A stretch of 12,159 nt of DNA. Origin: JANNRR01 sp031401675. Lineage in GTDB: Bacteria; Pseudomonadota; Alphaproteobacteria; Rhodobacterales; Rhodobacteraceae. Shown here piece by piece: positions 8,013 through 12,159 of this stretch. Location: NCBI GenBank assembly GCA_031401675.1, contig JANNRR010000193.1:1-12159 (forward strand), in the 5' to 3' direction. The stretch's first letter is position 1. Each line of letters opens with the position of its first letter. The translations under genes were made by a program, and so were the position numbers. The notes beneath the pieces were generated by a model. It ran no database searches. It saw nothing but the letters and a program-made list of their open reading frames with translations, and had not been told where the DNA came from.

Positions 8013-8512
8013 CAACCCTGCCCCGTTTTCGGAACCTTTGCCAGCAGCGCCGCAAACCCTTCGTGGTCCGTTCGCAGCACGGTGAAGACCCGTTCGGCAT
8101 AGGCCAGCGCCCCGGGCAGGTCGTTCGCCGCGATCGCCGTGTCGAAGGTCTCGCGGTCGCCCGCGACGGCGTTCAGGGCCTCCCATGTGCCCTGATGCAG
8201 CTTCCCCCGGCCCTGATCGCCGCTCGATTCGCCCCAGGACTTCAGCGCCGAGATGAACGCGGGCGGCAGGACGCCGACGAAGGCGGCAATCAGCACCAAG
8301 ACTGGAACACCGGTCGTGCCGACCGTGGCACTCATGATCCCGACTGCAACGATCACGGCGCCGAAGGCTGCGAGGTAGAACGCGCGGCGGTCGTGGTGCT
8401 TGCCCCGGTCATCCAGATGCTTGAGTTGTGCGCCGACCAGCGTGTCCGTGAACCACGCACCGGCAGCGCGAAAAGGGTCCGGCCCCTTGCCATGGCCGAG
8501 CCTCGTCGACAT
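8012..8512 (-). CDS. two-TM SLATT-like membrane protein
   Basis: A 166-residue protein from the ATG at 8512; a GTG at 8560 would add 16 residues, and neither start has a clear ribosome binding site. It has a polar N-terminus with a basic stretch (KHLDDRGKHHDRR, 31-43), two close membrane segments at about 44-64 and 69-91 separated by only a few residues, and a soluble helical C-terminus to 166. This layout (short helix, tight two-TM hairpin, helical tail) is that of SLATT effector domains, which are predicted to form pores in conflict systems. I see shape rather than a diagnostic motif. Its stop overlaps the start of the DUF4062/TIR-like gene, so the two were made together. It is intact, but its partner is broken. 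It could alternatively be an unrelated small membrane protein. Confidence 0.6.
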   Translation of the reverse strand: MSTRLGHGKGPDPFRAAGAWFTDTLVGAQLKHLDDRGKHHDRRAFYLAAFGAVIVAVGIMSATVGTTGVPVLVLIAAFVGVLPPAFISALKSWGESSGDQGRGKLHQGTWEALNAVAGDRETFDTAIAANDLPGALAYAERVFTVLRTDHEGFAALLAKVPKTGQG

Positions 8513-8610
8513 CCGCAACGCCGGGATCAACGACGGGCCGTCAAGTTGGCGGGACGCCACGGCTGTAACAGCCTTTGATCTGTCCCTGGCTGGAGTGGAA
8601 AAAAATGCGT

Positions 8611-9279
8611 TCAGGGAGAGTTTGCAAACGAGCTTCTTGCGAGTTTCAGGCTCTGCCGCTGACGACCTTGGTCAAAGTTCGATGGGTCAAGCCAGTCTTG
8701 CATCGCCTGTTTTCGGACAGGCCATTCCTCCGACAGCATCGCATACATCGCAATATCCCTGATCTGTCCCTTCAGGACCAGCTTTTGGCGCATGATCCCT
8801 TCGAAACTGAAGCCCAGCCGGTCGGCCGCGCGGCGCGACCGGGCGTTGGCGGAAGTGCAGGTCCATTCAAGCCGACGATAGGCAAGGTCATCAAACACAT
8901 GGGACATGATGAGCAGAAAGGCTTCAGTCGCAAGCGTCGTCCGCTGCATCACTGGCGGGAACAGGACGTAGCCCAGTTCGATATATCGGTGGTCCGCACT
9001 CGCCTCCATGAGACAGAGCCAGCCCAGCGCCCGCTCATCGGGGCCGACCACCGCAAAGAAAGCGCGGTTCGGATCGGCGAGCAACTCAGTGGCGTGCGCG
9101 CGAAACGCGGCTTCGTTCGGAAACGGACCGACTTTCATCTCCTGCCATGTCTGATCGACGTCACCGTTGTGGCTCAATTGATAGATCGGGCTCGCATCCA
9201 GAGCGAGATCGAGGGGACGCAGACCACCTAATCGCCCGGGAATACAAGTTGAATGCAAAGGCTGCGTCATATTCGACAT
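8611..9279 (-). CDS. GNAT family N-acetyltransferase (RimJ/RimL-like)
   Basis: A 222-residue cytoplasmic acetyltransferase of the GNAT fold, which transfers acetyl from acetyl-CoA to an amine; the target is unknown. Motif A covers about 100-125 (ELGYVLFPPVMQRTTLATEAFLLI, with the RTxxATEA acetyl-CoA loop). Motif B is at 135-162 (YRRLEWTCTSANARSRRAADRLGFSFEG). The tail DWLDPSNFDQGRQRQSL is typical of one proteobacterial RimJ/L-like subgroup. Two ATGs lie upstream in frame, but GGAGGAAA at 9286-9293 sits eight bases before the ATG at 9279, so that start is chosen. It stands alone, 98 bp after the two-TM gene start region and 200 bp from the next upstream gene. It looks intact. Confidence 0.92.
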   Translation of the reverse strand: MSNMTQPLHSTCIPGRLGGLRPLDLALDASPIYQLSHNGDVDQTWQEMKVGPFPNEAAFRAHATELLADPNRAFFAVVGPDERALGWLCLMEASADHRYIELGYVLFPPVMQRTTLATEAFLLIMSHVFDDLAYRRLEWTCTSANARSRRAADRLGFSFEGIMRQKLVLKGQIRDIAMYAMLSEEWPVRKQAMQDWLDPSNFDQGRQRQSLKLARSSFANSP

Positions 9280-9482
9280 GGTCATTTCCTCCATGAATGA
9301 CGGATTGAGCCGGTGTTACCGATATCACGTTCAACCGATAAGATCTTCTAGGGCTCAATTGATAGCACCTTCACCAGCTACCCGGCCGCCTGATCTGGAT
9401 CAGGCAAGCGGGGACGCGCCAAAAGCACCGACTCGTAGCCGCGCGGGTCCGGTGCAGGCGGCGATTTCCGAGAACCACAGAA
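9280..9482. promoter_or_regulatory. upstream region of acetyltransferase gene with dyads
   Basis: No gene is seen here. ATTGAGCC (9304-9311) and GGCTCAAT (9352-9359) are a perfect eight-base inverted pair 40 bp apart, enclosing two copies of ACCGATA (9318-9324 and 9334-9340). A second dyad at 9388-9405 is listed separately. The region probably holds the acetyltransferase promoter and the 3' end of the upstream transcript. Confidence 0.3.
9388..9405. promoter_or_regulatory. FNR/CRP-like palindrome
   Basis: GCCTGATCTGGATCAGGC has perfect eight-base arms around TG. The core CTGAT-CTGG-ATCAG differs from the FNR/FnrL consensus TTGAT-N4-ATCAA only at its two outermost bases, symmetrically. It lies about 110 bp upstream of the acetyltransferase start and about 80 bp past the stop of the next gene. 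As a hairpin it lacks a T-run, so a terminator is less likely. Confidence 0.3.
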
Positions 9483-10127
9483 TTACCAAGGCAGCCCGGA
9501 CTCGGTTGATCGCCAAGCGTCTTCCAACGCCGCCCGCGGGATCACACCGTCCAGCGGTCTGATGGCTACATCCAGACGACGCGCTGCGTGATAGCCTGTT
9601 GCCGCCATCACACCGGGCGCTGTGCCATAGGCGAGACGGTAGCGCGCCACAAAACTGTCAGTCCCTTCGTCGCTGTCCCATCCCTCTATCAGCAAAACTT
9701 GTAGCAAGACGGTGCTGTTGGACTGGTACTTCTGCGCGCCTTCGCTTGCTGCGGGCTCCGCGCCAAGGACGACCACGACATCGGCGGGCTCGGTGGGTTT
9801 ACCGATCAGGCCTTCGACCAACCCGGCTGCATCGCGCGGAAGCGGAAGCACATGCACATCGACCCCACCCAGATGCCCGTCAGACGTTTCGTTTGCGTGC
9901 CCATCCTGCTCGTCTGCCGCCAGCAGGAAACCGCGGACGGCTTCTGCGAGGCGTGCTTCAAGGATATCGTCGACGACTATAAGAGCGGCAGTGAACGAAT
10001 GCGCCAGGGCGTTCCCTGACAGGGCCATCCACACTGCAACCGCCAAGACAGACTGCTTGATCGCGGTCTGGACTCTTTCCACTGCCGCAAAAGGGAATGG
10101 AAGTTGGGCGACTAGAAAGCGCAGCAT
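9483..10127 (-). CDS. short secreted protein resembling a periplasmic binding protein
   Basis: A 214-residue product from the ATG at 10127; the frame is open to 10244 but that part is not protein-like. Residues about 20-43 form a signal peptide (VQTAIKQSVLAVAVWMALSG, then NALAHS, cleavage near 43), so the true start could be the GTG at residue 17. The mature part has an alternating strand-helix pattern: AALIVVDDI (47-55), VDVHVLPLP (89-97), ADVVVVLGAEP (115-125). Its C-terminus, FVARYRLAYGTAPGVMAATGYHAARRLD (159-186), resembles the end of LivK-type type I binding proteins. Such proteins are usually 350-400 residues, so the middle appears missing, perhaps by internal deletion. No transport partner genes are adjacent. 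I am confident it is secreted, and much less sure of the family. Confidence 0.6.
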   Translation of the reverse strand: MLRFLVAQLPFPFAAVERVQTAIKQSVLAVAVWMALSGNALAHSFTAALIVVDDILEARLAEAVRGFLLAADEQDGHANETSDGHLGGVDVHVLPLPRDAAGLVEGLIGKPTEPADVVVVLGAEPAASEGAQKYQSNSTVLLQVLLIEGWDSDEGTDSFVARYRLAYGTAPGVMAATGYHAARRLDVAIRPLDGVIPRAALEDAWRSTESGLPW

Positions 10128-10459
10128 GAGCCGACATTCCCCAAGTGACCTGCCGCTTGACGACAAGTTCGCCTGATTTTGCCCACTGGACAAGTGTTTT
10201 CCGCCACGTAGCTTCAGACGAAGCGAGGGAAGGGTGCCAGCCAAACAGGGACTGTGTGGACAGCGGACAGGGAATCACTCGAGGCACGTTCCCGGCGTAG
10301 AAGCTTTCGCCGATACTCGTCCAAACGAACAGCGGCGCCGGCGCCGCCGAGGTAATTGGATAGGGCAAATCCCGCGGACGCATATGAACGCCGACTTGCA
10401 GGATTGCGCAGAGGACGTTCTTTTCCTTGAAGACGTTACTGGATTGAACCTTCCCGATA
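10128..10459. other. 332-bp stretch without a supported gene
   Basis: This region lies between the secreted-protein gene and the MFS gene. A minus-strand frame is open across it (10383 into the neighbouring gene), but its composition is not protein-like and it overlaps the secreted-protein gene by 170 bp. A perfect 16-base palindrome, GCGGCGCCGGCGCCGC, lies at 10332-10347. ATTCCCCAAGTG at 10136-10147, just before the secreted-protein start, recurs at 11703-11714 before the MFS gene. It probably includes the promoter of the secreted-protein gene. Confidence 0.35.
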
Positions 10460-11650
10460 CTACCGGGGAGCAGTCGCGCGCGCGAGGCCGAGGGCAGCCA
10501 GGGTCATCGCGACGCCGCAAACGGCATAGGCCGCAAAGCCGACGCGAATGCCCCAGCCGTCCGCTATGGCTGACATCAGGAAGGGAAAAACAAAGACTCC
10601 AATCCCGCCGCCAGTCGCGGCAAAACCTATCGCTTGACTTTGGGCATGGGGAAAACAGTTGCCCAGCAAGGTGACGACGGCCGGATAGAAGATCGAACAG
10701 CCAAGACCTGACAGCGGCACCATCGCCAAGGCAATAGCCTGGGCGAAAGGGCCGGTCGTGGCAAAGCCGATCAGGCTGAGCGCCGCGAGGGTGATCGTGG
10801 CAAGCAGAGAAAAGCCGATCAGCATCATGTCCTGCCGCGCGCCATGATAAAGTAGCGCCACGCCAATGCGGCCGGCAAGCAGCCCCAACCAGAACAGCGA
10901 GACGAGAAGCGCGCCTTGTGTCGCGGGATAGTCGAAGACGGCGACGAAGTATTCGGCCACCCAGTTCGACACTCCGATTTCGACCGCGACGTAGAAGAAC
11001 AGGGCCAGAAACGACAGGTAGTAGGCCGGATGCGTGCTGAGCCGCTGTGCCGTCTGGCCCTCCACGAGGTCAGGCGCATCGGGGGGCAGGCGCATTGGCA
11101 GCACGAGGAACAGGGCGGTCAGGGCCGCGAATACGGCTGACATCAGGTGATAGACGGCGACCCAGTCAAAGTTCGCATGCAACAGCGCCGACAAGGTCAG
11201 GGGGCCGGTGATCGCACCTATTGCAAAGGCGCCGTGCATAAGATTCATCGGACGCCCGGTTTTGGCAGTATCAAGTCGGAGTGTCGTCCAGTTGACGGTA
11301 ATCTCGACAAAGCCTTGACCGACACCGATCAGCGCACCGAGAAGGATGTTGGTCAGCGGATCGGAGGTAGAGCCGAAGAATTTTAGTCCCAGTGCCGCCA
11401 CGGCAAGGCCGACAACGATGGTGCGCCTTGGCCCCAGATACCGGACGGCGTAGCCGCCTACAAAAGTGAAACTGAAATAGGCGATAGCGTTAGCGGCAAG
11501 GACCAGACCCGCAACAAAATAGCTCCAGCCAAAGCTGCCGAGGATCTTGGGCAGCGCCGCCCCGATGATGGTCATCGACATCCCGAAGATGGCGAACACG
11601 CCGAAAAGCGCCAGAAAACGCGCGCGGTGGCGGGAGTCTACGAGCGGCAT
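10460..11650 (-). CDS. MFS transporter (FHS/FucP-like)
   Basis: A 396-residue inner-membrane major facilitator protein with about twelve hydrophobic segments. The N-terminal half has GGYAVRYLGPRRTIVVGLAV at 65-84, a form of MFS motif A in the loop between helices 2 and 3. GRPMNLMHGAFAIGAITGP at 132-150 is the N/LxHxxFGxGxxxGP-like motif of the FHS (fucose-galactose-glucose:H+ symporter) group in helix 5, suggesting a sugar or related solute. The second half mirrors this (GLGCSIFYPAVVTLLGN about 325-341). A loop of about 25 polar residues joins the halves. The start ATG at 11650 is followed directly by the basic SRHRAR; the ribosome binding site is weak. It is a single-gene unit, with no enzymes next to it that reveal the substrate. 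Confidence 0.92.
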   Translation of the reverse strand: MPLVDSRHRARFLALFGVFAIFGMSMTIIGAALPKILGSFGWSYFVAGLVLAANAIAYFSFTFVGGYAVRYLGPRRTIVVGLAVAALGLKFFGSTSDPLTNILLGALIGVGQGFVEITVNWTTLRLDTAKTGRPMNLMHGAFAIGAITGPLTLSALLHANFDWVAVYHLMSAVFAALTALFLVLPMRLPPDAPDLVEGQTAQRLSTHPAYYLSFLALFFYVAVEIGVSNWVAEYFVAVFDYPATQGALLVSLFWLGLLAGRIGVALLYHGARQDMMLIGFSLLATITLAALSLIGFATTGPFAQAIALAMVPLSGLGCSIFYPAVVTLLGNCFPHAQSQAIGFAATGGGIGVFVFPFLMSAIADGWGIRVGFAAYAVCGVAMTLAALGLARATAPR

Positions 11651-11984
11651 TTGGAACTCGGTTCAGAACGCGGAAGACTTGGTTCAGCGAGATCTAGCCA
11701 ATATTCCCCAAGTGGTGTCAACAGCGGAGGAAAAACCGGCCACGAGGCGGCGCGATAGTCTACCACCTTGGGGATCGGGAAACGGATGTTGGGTCGTGGC
11801 GCGCGCCTTGGCATGCGCGCTCCTCACATAGCTGGCGTATGCCATGGCGCGCTGGCCCGTCAGGGCCAATCTAAGGGTGTCAGCGTTTGGCGGCGGTCGT
11901 TTGCGCCCGGCTATGTGCCAGCCGGTAGCTGGGTGCTGCCAGACTAATGCGAACTCGTCTCTGTTTGCCCAAACCCGTCGCGCC
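11651..11984. promoter_or_regulatory. upstream region of MFS gene with dyads
   Basis: No gene is supported in this stretch. CCCCAAGTGGT (11706-11716) and ACCACCTTGGGG (11762-11773) form an inverted repeat with one extra base, 45 bp apart, upstream of the MFS start; such paired sites suit an operator. TGGCCC-GTCA-GGGCCA at 11853-11868 is a perfect six-base hairpin. From about 11932 the sequence belongs to the IS6-like element. Confidence 0.3.
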
Positions 11985-12159
11985 TCAGGCCGCGCAGAGG
12001 CCGCGCCACTCGGCGAGAGCGGCGGCGCGGGTCAGCTTGAAGATTGTGCGGGAGGAGAGGCTGCGTTCCTGGTTGAAGTGGTTGTGGACTGAGGCGTGAA
12101 CGGAAGCAAACTTCTGTAACGTTCGCATGCCATCGTTCGCCACCAGTTGCCAGCGGGTG
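11932..12159 (-). mobile_element. IS6-like element, 3' end (continues past window)
   Basis: The terminal part of an insertion sequence whose outer end is placed near 11932, where similarity to 6552-6653 begins. It contains the likely inverted repeat, a ~50-bp untranslated end and the transposase C-terminus, and runs off the right edge. The orientation is the same as the left copy. Whether this copy is complete cannot be seen. Confidence 0.7.
11985..12159 (-). CDS. IS6-family-like transposase, C-terminal 57 residues (partial)
   Basis: The frame enters from beyond the right edge and stops at 11985-11987. The visible sequence TRWQLVANDGMRTLQKFASV then HASVHNHFNQERSLSSRTIF and KLTRAAALAEWRGLCAA matches the end of IS6-like DDE transposases. 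That end has a helix with MRTLQKFASVHASVHNHFN (after the catalytic glutamate region) and a basic tail RAAALAEWR. The catalytic DDE residues would lie outside the window. There is no frameshift or stop in the visible part, so the gene may be intact. The family is given from recall of similar alphaproteobacterial transposases and could be a neighbouring DDE group. Confidence 0.65.
   Translation of the reverse strand, partial: TRWQLVANDGMRTLQKFASVHASVHNHFNQERSLSSRTIFKLTRAAALAEWRGLCAA

Noticed and set aside
9958..10383. 141-codon minus-strand frame starting MRPRDLPYPIT
   Set aside because: It overlaps the secreted-protein gene by 170 bp in another frame, with no ribosome binding site, no domain and mixed composition.
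10384..10674. Plus-strand frame beginning MNADLQDCAEDVLFLEDV
   Set aside because: The first 30 residues look plausible, but there is no ribosome binding site and most of it is antisense to the MFS C-terminus.
11684..11869. 61-codon minus-strand frame upstream of the MFS gene
   Set aside because: No ribosome binding site, no motif, and it crosses the dyads of the putative promoter region.

Overview
The window looks like a GC-rich alphaproteobacterial chromosome or large replicon, most likely from the Rhodobacteraceae. This rests on composition, on protein resemblance (binding-protein-dependent sugar ABC genes, a cupin-type phosphoglucose isomerase, a tail-fibre fragment of a type common in that family) and on IS remnants typical of the group. 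All convincing full-length genes lie on the minus strand.

Left part (200-6503): a carbohydrate uptake locus transcribed right to left. The order is a cupin-type glucose-6-phosphate isomerase (6503-5934), a 154-bp gap with dyad sequences, an extracellular solute-binding protein with a TTG start (5779-4298), two inner-membrane permeases (4286-3132 and 3135-1951, overlapping by 4 bp), a MalK/UgpC-type ATPase (1947-877) and a DUF1349 protein (787-200). Spacing of 11, -4, 3 and 89 bp suggests one operon for the last five genes. The binding protein captures a sugar or sugar-like solute, the permeases and ATPase import it, and the isomerase could act on the resulting sugar phosphate. The substrate cannot be read from sequence. 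Both permeases are about 100 residues longer than usual and each appears to carry an extra transmembrane hairpin.

Middle (6552-8560): a junkyard of mobile DNA. From left to right it holds the terminal ~100 bp of an IS6-like element, a phage tail-fibre-like fragment cut at both ends, the 3' end of an IS3-family element, a ~36-bp IS256-like scrap, and the stump of a minus-strand gene encoding a DUF4062/TIR-like domain. That stump is translationally coupled (TGATG) to an upstream gene for a small two-TM, SLATT-like protein. The pair looks like the broken remains of a membrane effector plus STAND-type sensor conflict (defence) module, and is the most interesting item in the window.

Right part (8611-11650): a GNAT acetyltransferase, a short secreted protein resembling a shortened type I periplasmic binding protein, and an MFS transporter, each separated by 200-330 bp of non-coding DNA with several dyads. 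The window ends inside a second IS6-like transposase (11985 to beyond 12159). Its terminal ~100 bp matches the copy at 6552-6653 at roughly 85% identity in the same orientation, so the 5.3-kb accessory stretch is bounded by two related IS ends.
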